NCBI GenBank assembly: GCA_900299185.1
Contig: OMIV01000091.1
Location: forward strand, 1-53,491
Direction: 5' to 3'
DNA: 53,491 nt
DNA from: Planctomycetaceae bacterium
GTDB taxonomy: Bacteria; Planctomycetota; Planctomycetia; Planctomycetales; Planctomycetaceae
Shown one piece after another: positions 17,575-26,172 of the stretch. Numbering within the stretch: the stretch's first letter is position 1; every line of letters starts with the position of its first letter. Made by a program: the position numbers and the translations under genes. The notes below the pieces were generated by a model, which worked only from the letters and a program-made list of their open reading frames with translations, was not told where the DNA came from and made no database searches.

Positions 17575-17889
17575 GCCGCGATTGTAGAGCCCTGCCGTGA
17601 GGACGGCATTGCCGCCGCGAGACAACGCAGCCGTAGCTTGGGATTCCATCCCGAGCGTTTTCTCATGCAGTTTGAGTTTCACCGAGAAGACAAAGACAGC
17701 TCGGGATGGAATCCCAAGCTACGGGGGCTCGCCTTCGGAAACGATTCCGACAGAATCCGCACCCGCGCGTTGGCGACCTTTCCAACACGTCACGTCCCGG
17801 CGATCAGAGCATGTCGAAGGCGTGCTCTGCGAGCCTCATCAAACACAGCATTTTCAAGGCGAGATACTCGCCAATTGCAGGACCGGCGT
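17575..17889. other. Divergent intergenic region with a perfect inverted repeat
   Basis: This 315-nt gap lies between the divergent ABC exporter and truB genes. It holds a perfect 26-bp inverted repeat (17631-17656 and 17699-17724). No other gene is seen; both promoters should be located here. Confidence 0.5.
17631..17724. repeat. Perfect 26-bp inverted repeat with 42-nt spacer
   Basis: The left arm 17631-17656 (starts CCGTAGCTTGGGATTCC, ends CCCGAGC) is exactly complementary to the right arm 17699-17724. The spacer is a 42-nt stretch of ordinary composition without an open frame. The structure could be a long hairpin, a protein-binding site or a miniature mobile element; flanking direct repeats are not evident. 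Confidence 0.9.
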
Positions 17890-18843
17890 ATGACCACCGT
17901 CGCCCCATACGGCGTTATCAATATCAACAAACCGATCGGCAAGACTTCGGCAGACGTCGTTAATCGGGTCGCGTGGCTGCTGCGAAAAAGCACCGGCATC
18001 AAAAAGTTTAAGGCCGGGCATTGCGGCACGTTGGACCCCTTGGCCACCGGCGTGCTGCTGGTTTGCGTCGGCAGCGCCACCCGACTGATGCCTCTGATTC
18101 AAGAACACTCCAAGTCCTATCGAGGTCGCTTCGTTCTGGGAGTTTCGACCGACACTGATGACATCACCGGACGAGTCCTAGCCGAAGCGCCGACAGCCGC
18201 GACCTCGATTCAACGCGAGGACCTAGAGCGACTGCTGCCCGAGTTCACCGGGGTCATCCAGCAAGTCCCACCCAAGTTCTCGGCAGTGCATGTGGATGGT
18301 CGACGAGCCTACGTCTTGGCTCGCGACGGCCAGGCTGTAGAAATTCCACCACGTGAAGTGGCCGTCCAACGTTTAGAACTGACGAGCTTCGAAGCGCCTC
18401 AATTCGAACTGTCGATCGACTGCGGCACGGGCACCTACATTCGCTCGATTGGCCGTGACCTCGGTGAGCGTCTCGGTTGCGGAGCCACAATGACAGAGCT
18501 GGCGCGAACCACCGTCGGCCCGTTCTCGATGGAAGCCGGACATCAACTTGATGATCTCACGATCGACAACGTGCAGGACGCGATCGAATCGCCGCTGCTG
18601 GCGATTCCTAACTATCCCAGCTACGTGCTGGATGACGAAGAGACCGCCCGCATTCGCACCGGCAACTATGTGAAGCCGCGAACTGATGTGCCGGAATCCG
18701 CTAAGGAAGTCGCGTTGCTGAATGAACGCGGAGAACTCGTGGCCGTGGCTCGGCTCAATCATCAGTACCACGTCTTGCGACCGATCATGCTGTTGATCGA
18801 AGCGCAGAAGCTACCGAAGCACTCTCAGTCGCGGAGCTACTGA
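17890..18843 (+). CDS. truB: tRNA pseudouridine(55) synthase TruB
   Basis: A 317-residue enzyme that converts U55 of the tRNA T-loop to pseudouridine. It starts at the ATG at 17890, giving APYGVININKPIGKTS, the usual TruB N-terminus. Catalytic aspartate D49 lies in GHCGTLDPLATGVL; further motifs are SKSYRGRFVLG, QVPPKFSAVHVDGRRAY and CGTGTYIRSIGRDLG. A roughly 70-residue C-terminal extension resembles the usual TruB C-terminal/PUA-like part. The last few codons and the stop TGA are contributed by the family 1 repeat at 18824-18873, so the tail residues HSQSRSY are probably not conserved. Confidence 0.97.
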   Translation: MTTVAPYGVININKPIGKTSADVVNRVAWLLRKSTGIKKFKAGHCGTLDPLATGVLLVCVGSATRLMPLIQEHSKSYRGRFVLGVSTDTDDITGRVLAEAPTAATSIQREDLERLLPEFTGVIQQVPPKFSAVHVDGRRAYVLARDGQAVEIPPREVAVQRLELTSFEAPQFELSIDCGTGTYIRSIGRDLGERLGCGATMTELARTTVGPFSMEAGHQLDDLTIDNVQDAIESPLLAIPNYPSYVLDDEETARIRTGNYVKPRTDVPESAKEVALLNERGELVAVARLNHQYHVLRPIMLLIEAQKLPKHSQSRSY

Positions 18844-18873
18844 GCTACGTAGGCGAGTCGCTCCGCGACTCGC
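18824..18873 (-). repeat. Family 1 palindromic repeat, copy D (overlaps end of truB)
   Basis: Orientation as copy B: hairpin CAGTCGCGGAGCTACTG, CTACGTAG core, hairpin GAGTCGCTCCGCGACTC. It begins inside the last codons of truB, supplies its stop codon and ends 9 nt before the stop of the convergent flippase gene. Confidence 0.85.
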
Positions 18874-18881
18874 ATGTTGAA

Positions 18882-20243
18882 TTAGCTCTTCATCACATCG
18901 TCCTCAGCATCAACTTGGAGTTCACGTCGGACTCGCCACCAGATCCACGTATGCGGCGGCAAGTAGCACAGCCCCAAAGTCAGCAAGTGAGCCAACGCTG
19001 CTCCCAGCGGGCCGTTCTTCGAACCCCAATACCACCCCGCGCAGCCCGTCGCCGAGTAAGCGATCGTCGCTAGCAGGCAGAAGGGATCAATCCGATGTGC
19101 TCGAACGTTGTAAGCCTGCGGAGTGAGAATTTGGATGACGAGTGCGCCGCCAAACAGCACCGCTGTCGGACCAACCGGCAACAACCTGTCGGCCAACTTC
19201 GGCGCAATCGCTTGCAAGCCGACGATCCCCAGTAACACACCTGCCGCAGCCACAGCAGTGAAGCCGAGACTCACCAACGTCAGCCGTTTGAGCAACCGAT
19301 CCAGTTCGGCGAAGCGGCGTTTCGAAACCAGTTCCGAGAACACCGGCACGCGCGTCGAAAGCCAAGCTGCTCCGGCGGTTTGTATGGCGGTGATCAACGT
19401 CAGCGTCATCCCCATCTGCCCCGCAACGACAGCTCCGTGATATTGAAACATCAAGGGGTTAAAGAGGTTGTTCGCCGCCCAATAGCCGAGGCCCTGCAGC
19501 GCGATGCGCCATTGCAACGGCCAGATTTCGTCGCGCCATGAGATGGGATGCTCACCAGCCAAAGCTTGCACGCCGCGTCGCAACTGCCGAAAGCGAACCT
19601 CGACCAGCCAAGTCTCGAATGCCAACCTCACCGCGCCGGAAACGACCGCCGTCCAGAGTCCTGCATGACAGGCGATCGCCGTCCAAACGGCGGCGTTGCC
19701 ACAGACTCCTTGCCAGAACCTCACCGCATTGACGGCGCGCATCTGATGACAGCCTTCCAACAAGGCCATGCGCGGAATCAATCGCAACGACAATCCCGTC
19801 AGCACCGTGAGACACCACCACGGAGCCTGCCACTCGATGTCACTGTTGTGGCTGCGGAAGAAGTAGAAGCCGGATACTCCTGTCACCACGACAAACATCA
19901 GGGCACAGATCGAGTACCAGCGATCCACAAACTTCAGCAGGCTGGCCAGCCTGGAACCTGCCAAGGCATCTCCCGAGATGGTGCCATTTGGCTCCAGCTT
20001 CAGGTGAGCCCACTCATGCGCGACGAGATTCACCAGCACCGTCTGCAAGCCCAGCTCAAAAAACATTTGCAGAGTGAGCACGCTGCCGAAGGTGTAGAAG
20101 TAGCCCTGAGTTTCTTGCGGCAAGAATCGAGCAATCAGCAGCATCGTCACGGGACCGGCTAAGACTTGCCATCCGCGCGCAGCGACCGCGTACGCCACCG
20201 CGCGGTCGACTTCGAGCGTCTTGAGCAACTGTCTGAAAGCCAT
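18882..20243 (-). CDS. Polysaccharide-flippase-like polytopic membrane protein
   Basis: A 453-residue protein with about 12 hydrophobic segments spread over its whole length. The N-terminal pattern (LARFLPQETQGYFYTFGSVL type, with a following MFFELGLQTVLVN) is that of MOP-superfamily O-antigen/teichoic-acid flippases, where an Arg-Phe-Leu-(x)n-Gly-Tyr-(Tyr/Phe) motif follows helix 1. A function in moving lipid-linked glycans or another lipid intermediate across the membrane is inferred from this. No glycan biosynthesis gene lies next to it; the neighbours are truB (convergent) and a sulfatase upstream on the same strand, 67 nt away. Confidence 0.75.
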   Translation of the reverse strand: MAFRQLLKTLEVDRAVAYAVAARGWQVLAGPVTMLLIARFLPQETQGYFYTFGSVLTLQMFFELGLQTVLVNLVAHEWAHLKLEPNGTISGDALAGSRLASLLKFVDRWYSICALMFVVVTGVSGFYFFRSHNSDIEWQAPWWCLTVLTGLSLRLIPRMALLEGCHQMRAVNAVRFWQGVCGNAAVWTAIACHAGLWTAVVSGAVRLAFETWLVEVRFRQLRRGVQALAGEHPISWRDEIWPLQWRIALQGLGYWAANNLFNPLMFQYHGAVVAGQMGMTLTLITAIQTAGAAWLSTRVPVFSELVSKRRFAELDRLLKRLTLVSLGFTAVAAAGVLLGIVGLQAIAPKLADRLLPVGPTAVLFGGALVIQILTPQAYNVRAHRIDPFCLLATIAYSATGCAGWYWGSKNGPLGAALAHLLTLGLCYLPPHTWIWWRVRRELQVDAEDDVMKS

Positions 20244-20310
20244 GAATGATCCCGCTGAGCAACTCTGCGAAAGACATCGATAACGACGCGAACCAACGTC
20301 CGCTGCAATC

Positions 20311-21675
20311 TTACTTCACCAAAAAGTCCGGTCGTTCCTTCGCTAAGTCGCGTTCCCACTCAGCCAGTTGACCCTTCAAAAAGTTGAAGACTTGGGGCTG
20401 TTGAAACTGCAAGTCGCGCCGCTCGCTGATGTCCGCCGTAAGATCAAACAGCATCTCGACATTGCCGTCTTGGATGTACTTCCAATGAGAATATCTGACA
20501 GCTTTTTGCTCGCGACCTTTGCGATCAATTCGCCAACACAGCGTCCTCGAAAACACAGGCTGTTCGCCGGTGACAATTGGCAGCAGGTTGATGCCATCAA
20601 AGGAACGGTCCGACGGAGCTTGCACCCCCGCCATGGCCGCGAAGGTCGCAGTCAGGTCCATCGTGATGCCGACCTGCGGAGTGACTTTGCCTGCCGGGAT
20701 CTTGCCGGGCCACCGCATCAAACAGGGGACTCGAATGCCACCCTCCCACAACGTCGACTTGTGGTGGAACAAGGGCGAGTTGTCCGAGTACCGCTCACCG
20801 CCGTTATCGCTGCTGAGCACGATCAACGTGTTATCGAGCACGCCTTGCTTCTCTAGCTCAGCGAAGATCATGCCCAGCCCATCATCCACGCGTTCTACCA
20901 TCGCGGCGTACGTGCGACGGTCGCCGTCATACATGTTGGCCTTCGTGACTGAGGGCAGCGGACGCCCCGGAGGTTGATACGGACAATGCACAGCCAAGTG
21001 CGGCACATAGAGGAAGAACGGTTCCTTCGCGTGCTGACGAATGAAGTTCGTCGCACGTTGATTGATGAGGTCGGTCAGGTATCCGTCGACCTTCACGGGC
21101 TCCAAGCCATCTCGCAACGCATAGGTGCCGTCGTAGTACGCGTGGTTGTAGTAGTCGCTATGTCCGAGCAGTTCGCCGAAGTACTCGTCGAAGCCATGCT
21201 TGGTGGGGTTGAACTCGTCGCGGAAGCCCAAGTGCCATTTGCCAAACGCTCCCGTGGCATACCCCGCCGACTTCAGCAGCTTGGGCAGCGTGGGAATCGA
21301 AGTCGGCAGCCCCAAACTATGAATGTCCTTCTCGGGCACCCATTCATCGCCGCGCCGACGGAAGGACTCAGCAGAGAATCCCATCGCCCACTCAAAGCCT
21401 ACTCGCTGTTGCCAACGTCCGGTCATGAACCCGCAACGAGTCGGCGTGCAGACCGGACCGTTCGAATAAAAGTCGGTGAACTTCACGCCTTCCTTCGCCA
21501 ACCGATCCATGTTCGGCGTGCGGATATCTTTGGCACCATACGGTCCCGAATCCGCATAACCAAAGTCGTCGATCAGGATGAAGACGATGTTGGGTTTGGG
21601 TGAAGTCTCCGCCGCGAAGGTCGACTGCGAGAGAACGACCAACAGTCCGAACAAGCCCATCAAGAGATGCTTCAA
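20311..21675 (-). CDS. Secreted sulfatase (formylglycine-dependent)
   Basis: A 454-residue arylsulfatase-type hydrolase. The best start is TTG at 21675, with GCGAGGCGG upstream; an ATG five codons later is possible. The signal peptide is about residues 1-21. The C-T-P-T-R motif with C76 is the formylglycine-generating signature, and metal-site residues D36/D37 (LIDDFGY) and SDNGG are present, as are GKWHLG and the HxxxH-like regions. It should hydrolyse sulfate esters, probably on algal or host polysaccharides, in the periplasm-like space. A DUF1501 gene ends 84 nt upstream on the same strand, so the two may form an operon. Sulfatase subfamily cannot be set from motifs alone. Confidence 0.95.
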   Translation of the reverse strand: MKHLLMGLFGLLVVLSQSTFAAETSPKPNIVFILIDDFGYADSGPYGAKDIRTPNMDRLAKEGVKFTDFYSNGPVCTPTRCGFMTGRWQQRVGFEWAMGFSAESFRRRGDEWVPEKDIHSLGLPTSIPTLPKLLKSAGYATGAFGKWHLGFRDEFNPTKHGFDEYFGELLGHSDYYNHAYYDGTYALRDGLEPVKVDGYLTDLINQRATNFIRQHAKEPFFLYVPHLAVHCPYQPPGRPLPSVTKANMYDGDRRTYAAMVERVDDGLGMIFAELEKQGVLDNTLIVLSSDNGGERYSDNSPLFHHKSTLWEGGIRVPCLMRWPGKIPAGKVTPQVGITMDLTATFAAMAGVQAPSDRSFDGINLLPIVTGEQPVFSRTLCWRIDRKGREQKAVRYSHWKYIQDGNVEMLFDLTADISERRDLQFQQPQVFNFLKGQLAEWERDLAKERPDFLVK

Positions 21676-21710
21676 GATCCGCCTCGCAAAGTACGGTCAG
21701 TGTGTTTGGC

Positions 21711-21736
21711 CGACGCTCCGGCGAGCGTGGCTACGA
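21711..21736 (+). repeat. Short GAGCGTGGCTACG-type repeat unit
   Basis: A CGACGCTCCGGCGAGCG hairpin followed by TGGCTACG lies between the sulfatase and DUF1501 genes. A related unit with the same GAGCGTGGCTAC string follows thiG at 37657-37684. A shared dispersed-repeat origin is likely but rests on two short copies. Confidence 0.4.
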
Positions 21737-21758
21737 AGTCAGCTCAGTACCATTGGCC

Positions 21759-23255
21759 TTAAGCCAAGAGTTCGCCGCGTACTTGTCCGTCACCCGCAAT
21801 CCGATAGGGACGGTTCTGGCGATCGTGAATCAGCGTGTTGGGCGAGATCCCTAAGAGATGGAACGCCGTCGCTTGGATGTCTTTGGGCGAGATCGGCGTT
21901 TCCGCCACATCGCCGCCTTGAGCATCCGTCCGACCGACGACTCGACCTTTCGCGATGCCGCCACCAGCCAGCGCTGTCGAGTACGCTCGGGACCAGTGGT
22001 GCCGAGCGGCACCAACCGGCTTCGAGTCGATCTGCGGAGTACGACCATGCTCGGTCGTGCAAACCACCAACGTGTCTTCCAACAAGCCTCGTTGTTCCAG
22101 GTCACGAATCAACGTGGCGAACGCGCCATCAAAGCCAGGGAGTAAGTATTCCTTCATGCGCGGGTAGTGGTTTTGATGAGTATCCCAACCGCCGCTGAAG
22201 TACGTGCCATAAGCGTCCCAAAAGACCGACACAAAGCGACTGCCCGCTTCGAGCAAGCGGCGAGCCGCCAAGCAAGATTGGCCAAACACCGTGTGACCGT
22301 ATTGGTCTCGAAGCTGATCAGGCTCGCGTCCGATATCGAGCGCGGTTTGCATTTGAGTCGAGGTCAGCAACGAGAGTGCTTGCTTCTCTTGCGACGAATA
22401 ATTCCTCACAGCCGACGAGTCATCCACGAGCCGCCGAGCTTGATCGAACTGATCGAGCAACGACTGTCGCGAATTCATTCGCAACGGGGGAAGTCCTTGG
22501 GGGCCTCGCACGATGCCATCGAAATCGAAGCGACCGGCCAGTGGCGTCGAGGCGTAGGGATCGAGGTACTCCTTCGCTTGTTCGTGTCGGCACTTCGGAG
22601 CCAAGCGAGTTCCCTTGCCATCGAACTTCACCCACAGCGGGTCGTATTGCTGACCTAGGAACGACGCATACGGACCGGCAATCAGCCCCAAGTCATCCAC
22701 CTGAGAATTGAAGACCCACGGCAGACCCACGTGCTGCAACAAGTCCTTGGGAGCAGTCGATCGTTGAGCCCACAAGTAGTCCGCAATCGAGCCGAAGTAC
22801 GGCCATTGAGCCGGGTCGCGCGGCTTCACTTCCAGGTCCGTCGTGTAGACCGGCAACCCCGACAGCGCATACGCAACGCCATGCAGCGGATAAGGGTGAT
22901 TCATCGAACGCACGACCGTTAGCCGATCGGTGATCTCAGCCACCTTCGGCAAGCCTTCACCAACAGCGACGCCCGTCAGCGACGAAGGAATGGCTTTGAG
23001 CTCGCCTTGAATCTCGAACGGCGCATCGGGCTTTGGATCCAGCGTCTCGTGCGATGACACTCCACCAAACAGAAACACGAGCAAGCAACGCTTGGCCTTG
23101 CCGAAGTGTGGCAACGGCGATGAATCGGCATCCGATGCCCAGCTCGCGGCGTTAGCCATCGTCAGACCCCACGCTCCGAGCGAGCCCACTTGCAGAGCTT
23201 CTCGTCGAGTCAGGCCATCACAGAGACGCCGCGTTGTTCCCAGGACATTCAACAT
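21759..23255 (-). CDS. DUF1501 family protein, Tat-type signal
   Basis: A complete 498-residue DUF1501 protein from the ATG at 23255. The N-terminus has TRREALQVGSLGAWGL, a twin-arginine-like export signal. Core motifs are CLLVFLFGGVSSHETLDPKP, MNHPYPLHGVAYALSG, WDTHQNHYP and TTEHGRTP, and GGGIAKGRVVGRTD near the end. The pattern equals that of the partial protein at 1-1239, but the sequences are clearly different subfamilies. It is followed on the same strand by a sulfatase gene rather than a DUF1549/DUF1553 partner, and preceded by a short palindrome. The enzymatic role of the family is not established. Confidence 0.93.
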   Translation of the reverse strand: MLNVLGTTRRLCDGLTRREALQVGSLGAWGLTMANAASWASDADSSPLPHFGKAKRCLLVFLFGGVSSHETLDPKPDAPFEIQGELKAIPSSLTGVAVGEGLPKVAEITDRLTVVRSMNHPYPLHGVAYALSGLPVYTTDLEVKPRDPAQWPYFGSIADYLWAQRSTAPKDLLQHVGLPWVFNSQVDDLGLIAGPYASFLGQQYDPLWVKFDGKGTRLAPKCRHEQAKEYLDPYASTPLAGRFDFDGIVRGPQGLPPLRMNSRQSLLDQFDQARRLVDDSSAVRNYSSQEKQALSLLTSTQMQTALDIGREPDQLRDQYGHTVFGQSCLAARRLLEAGSRFVSVFWDAYGTYFSGGWDTHQNHYPRMKEYLLPGFDGAFATLIRDLEQRGLLEDTLVVCTTEHGRTPQIDSKPVGAARHHWSRAYSTALAGGGIAKGRVVGRTDAQGGDVAETPISPKDIQATAFHLLGISPNTLIHDRQNRPYRIAGDGQVRGELLA

Positions 23256-23338
23256 GCCGTCAGCCTTTGCAGGAGATTTGTCGTTTGTGACATCGGAGGA
23301 GCGTGTCTGTGACTTTCGGATGCAGTAGCGAAGTCATT

Positions 23339-23400
23339 GGTCCTTAGTCCCTTGTCCTCAGTTCCAATGACAAATGACAAATGACTAAGGACTAAGAACC
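23339..23400. repeat. Short inverted repeat with ATGACAA tandem spacer
   Basis: GGTCCTTAGTCC (23339-23350) and its near-complement GGACTAAGAACC (23389-23400) flank a spacer with two ATGACAA units. It lies between the permease stop and the DUF1501 start on the minus strand. It may be a dispersed element or a terminator; no U-run follows. Confidence 0.55.
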
Positions 23401-23465
23401 AACCATCGTCCCCGCGAGCACCACCCCTTCGCCCGCTATCGAGATTCGAAACAACACTCATCGCC

Positions 23466-25025
23466 TTAAGCCGGAGCCACCGATCGCCGCTTCCAGACAA
23501 AGTACACGGGCACTCCTGCCGCCACGATCAACAATCCGGGCCACGTGTAGATCGGCTTCACGATCAGCAGATCCAGCATCACGGCCACGCACATCAACAC
23601 ATACAACGCGGGCACGATCGGATAGCCCCACGTTCGATAGGGACGTTCGGCATCGGGACGCGTCTTTCTCAACACAAACAACCCCGACACAGTCAGGGCA
23701 TAAAACAGTAGGCAGGCGAAGATGACATAGTCGAGCAGTTCGCCATACGTGCCCGAAAACACCAACGCCACGGCCCACGCCGCTTGCAGTAATAGCCCGA
23801 TGGTGGGCACTCCTCGAAAGTTGAGTTCCCCGCACGGCTTGAAGAACAAGCCGTCTTTGGCCATCGCGTAATAGAGCCTGGCTCCCATCAAGATCATGCC
23901 GTTCACGCAACCGAACGTCGAAATCATGATGGCCACTGCCATCGCTGGGACACCCAACGACGGAGAGACTTGCTCTAACACCGCCGTCGCCACGCGATCG
24001 TCTTTGGCAAACGCAATGCCTCGTTCGAGCGGCGTCGCGCCGGCGGCATCTCCTTGAATCGGCAAGGCGGCCAAGTAGGCCACGTTTGCCAGCATGTAGA
24101 GCCCAATCACCAACACCGTTCCAATGACCAAGCTCAACGGAATGTTGCGGCGCGGGTTCCGAGTCTCACCCGCCGTAAAGGTTACGTTGTTCCAAGCATC
24201 GGCAGAGAACAGCGAACCGACCATCGCCGCACCGATCACCATCCAAGCGGTGAGCGTCGGACCGACGGAAGTCAGCTTTTGGACGGCAGCGAAACGCGGT
24301 GTCGTTTCAATTCCATCCCACAAGTTCGACCAGTTCGCAGTCATGACTGCAGGCTGCACAGCGACCGTCAGCCCCAGCCCGATGAGCATCACCAATCCGA
24401 TCGTCTTCGCGATGGTGAAGACGTTTTGAATCCACCGACCGTGCTCAACCCCCAAGTTGTTGAGCCACGTCAGGAACACGATCACTCCCACCGCCACCAA
24501 TTGCCCGGACGAGATCGTGAATTCGGTGCGTTCAAAGAATGTCAAAGGCTCGCTCATCCACGGCAACGTCCCCTTGATGGCGAAGTTGATATTGCTGACA
24601 CGCACCAAGATTTGATCGGTCCCCAGCGACGGGACGAGCACTCCCAGATACTTCGCAAAGGCCACGGCCACGGCGGCTATCGAGCCCGGCTGAATCACCA
24701 AGAAGACAGTCCAGCCATAGAGGAAGCCCCACAGCGAACCGAAGGACTCGCGGAGATAGACATACTGGCCGCCAGCATGCGGCATCATGGCGGCGAGTTC
24801 GGCGTAGCTGAGTGCGCCGATGATCGTGATCACTCCCGTGAGTAACCACACGAGCATCAGCCAACCGGTCGATCCAACATCGCGCGCGATATCAGCCGAC
24901 ACCAAGAAGATGCCCGACCCAATCATCGATCCAGCCACCAACATGGTCGCATCGAACAGTCCGAGCCGCTGTTGGAACTGCGGTGCGCCACCATCTGACT
25001 GCTGGTTCGAATCAGGCGAACTCAT
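23466..25025 (-). CDS. APC-family amino acid permease
   Basis: A 519-residue transporter with GGGAG upstream of its ATG and about 12-13 membrane segments. The N-terminus reads LGLFDATMLVAGSMIGSGIF, the APC-superfamily first helix with the GSGIF substrate-binding break, followed by ALSYAELAAMMPHAGGQYVYLRE, another family hallmark. It probably imports or exchanges amino acids; the LAT/YjeH-like subfamily is possible. The loop near residues 165-190 is unusually long. It is followed upstream on the same strand by the zinc-ribbon protein gene with a 98-nt gap. Specific substrate cannot be deduced. Confidence 0.93.
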   Translation of the reverse strand: MSSPDSNQQSDGGAPQFQQRLGLFDATMLVAGSMIGSGIFLVSADIARDVGSTGWLMLVWLLTGVITIIGALSYAELAAMMPHAGGQYVYLRESFGSLWGFLYGWTVFLVIQPGSIAAVAVAFAKYLGVLVPSLGTDQILVRVSNINFAIKGTLPWMSEPLTFFERTEFTISSGQLVAVGVIVFLTWLNNLGVEHGRWIQNVFTIAKTIGLVMLIGLGLTVAVQPAVMTANWSNLWDGIETTPRFAAVQKLTSVGPTLTAWMVIGAAMVGSLFSADAWNNVTFTAGETRNPRRNIPLSLVIGTVLVIGLYMLANVAYLAALPIQGDAAGATPLERGIAFAKDDRVATAVLEQVSPSLGVPAMAVAIMISTFGCVNGMILMGARLYYAMAKDGLFFKPCGELNFRGVPTIGLLLQAAWAVALVFSGTYGELLDYVIFACLLFYALTVSGLFVLRKTRPDAERPYRTWGYPIVPALYVLMCVAVMLDLLIVKPIYTWPGLLIVAAGVPVYFVWKRRSVAPA

Positions 25026-25123
25026 GTCGAACTCCCTCTGAAGTTGGCCCCACGTTGGCGAGTGTTCTGCGAAGTGCAGCTCGCTAAGCCAGTCACGCTA
25101 CAGGCCCAAGAATACCATGCGAG

Positions 25124-25753
25124 CTAACTCGCCAGCTCAGCTTGCTGCAAGGTCGCTTCCAGAAATCGTTGATAGGGCACCAGATCTCCCTGCACCTTCA
25201 CTGCCACAACGTTCGATCCACTGCGGACGACCAGATACCTCGATCGCAGGAAGGCATAGAGCAGCAAGAACAGCAAACCCAAGCCATACACGCCCAGCAA
25301 CATCAAACCCACAACCAAGAACGCCACGTTGCCGCGCGAGCAGAGGTCAGCCGAGTCGATGCGTTTCACCAACAGCTCGACATGCCGACTGCCAATCAAG
25401 CGGCGGCTGGATTCTGTGAGTCGCGTTGCCGAGAGAGTCAACATGCCGGTTCGGAACGGAGACTGCAGAACAAACCCGCCGGGCAACACGATCGTCGTCC
25501 CACCTGAAACCGCGAGCGGCAACCCCAACGGAAGAGTCGGCGGTACGTCGGCCTCAGGTGGCGACGCGGGCTTGGGAGGTCGCGGGCTGGATGAGATCTC
25601 ATCGAACACGACATCGGGGTCGAACACCGGAGGCGGAGGCGAGGCCGGGACTTCGACGATCTCGGCACAAGACGGACACTTCACTTTCTTGCCGGCCAAG
25701 TTGTCGGGAACTTTGAGTGTCTTGCCACACGGGCACGGTATCTGAAGGGGCAT
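25124..25753 (-). CDS. Zinc-ribbon membrane protein of unknown function
   Basis: A 209-residue protein with GAGGATCTT just before its ATG. The N-terminus carries a four-cysteine knuckle pair, CPCG (C7, C9) and CPSC (C26, C29), matching the short MJ0042-type zinc ribbon common in planctomycetes. A Pro-rich, acidic linker (about 35-75) leads to a predicted beta-rich domain (about 75-145) and one or two hydrophobic segments near residues 147-175, followed by a soluble tail. The cytoplasmic ribbon and membrane anchor suggest a regulatory or scaffold role, but no function can be given. Confidence 0.8.
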   Translation of the reverse strand: MPLQIPCPCGKTLKVPDNLAGKKVKCPSCAEIVEVPASPPPPVFDPDVVFDEISSSPRPPKPASPPEADVPPTLPLGLPLAVSGGTTIVLPGGFVLQSPFRTGMLTLSATRLTESSRRLIGSRHVELLVKRIDSADLCSRGNVAFLVVGLMLLGVYGLGLLFLLLYAFLRSRYLVVRSGSNVVAVKVQGDLVPYQRFLEATLQQAELAS

Positions 25754-26172
25754 AAGATCCTCGAACGGAAGGGATAACGAGCCTGGATCTTCCTCCGCAG
25801 TGCGTCTGGTTGCGAGTCACTCCGTCGACTTCTTGTCGACGATGGCCGACGACTTCGCAGGCCCACTCTGAGGTAGAGCATCCCCATCTCGTCCCCCAGC
25901 ACGACGCAGCCCTGGCGTTGTAACTAACGCTCCACTGAAAGCTCGCAGTTCATCCAACTGCGCAACGATGAACTCCACTCGTAAAACATAGGCCAATCTC
26001 CATTCAGAGAGAGTGAGTTCCATCGGCAGCCTTCACTACCGGTGAAACTTCCCGAGCTGCGAGCAATCATTCCGCTCAGATTGATTGCCATGCCCCCCGG
26101 AGGCTCAGTCAACACTGTCGTTTTCGTCACACACTTCCGCTCATAACTCGAGCGCAAGGATCTTGGCCCCTC
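25754..26172. other. Intergenic region, no supported gene
   Basis: This 419-nt gap lies between the divergent zinc-ribbon and FAD oxidoreductase genes. Short frames exist on the minus strand (for example ending at 25817), but none has recognisable content or a convincing ribosome site. No repeat of the window's families occurs. Promoters for both genes should be here. Confidence 0.45.

Noticed and set aside
23365-23385. ATGACAA tandem units as a CRISPR-like array
   Set aside because: Only two short units with no unique spacers; they are part of a short inverted-repeat element.
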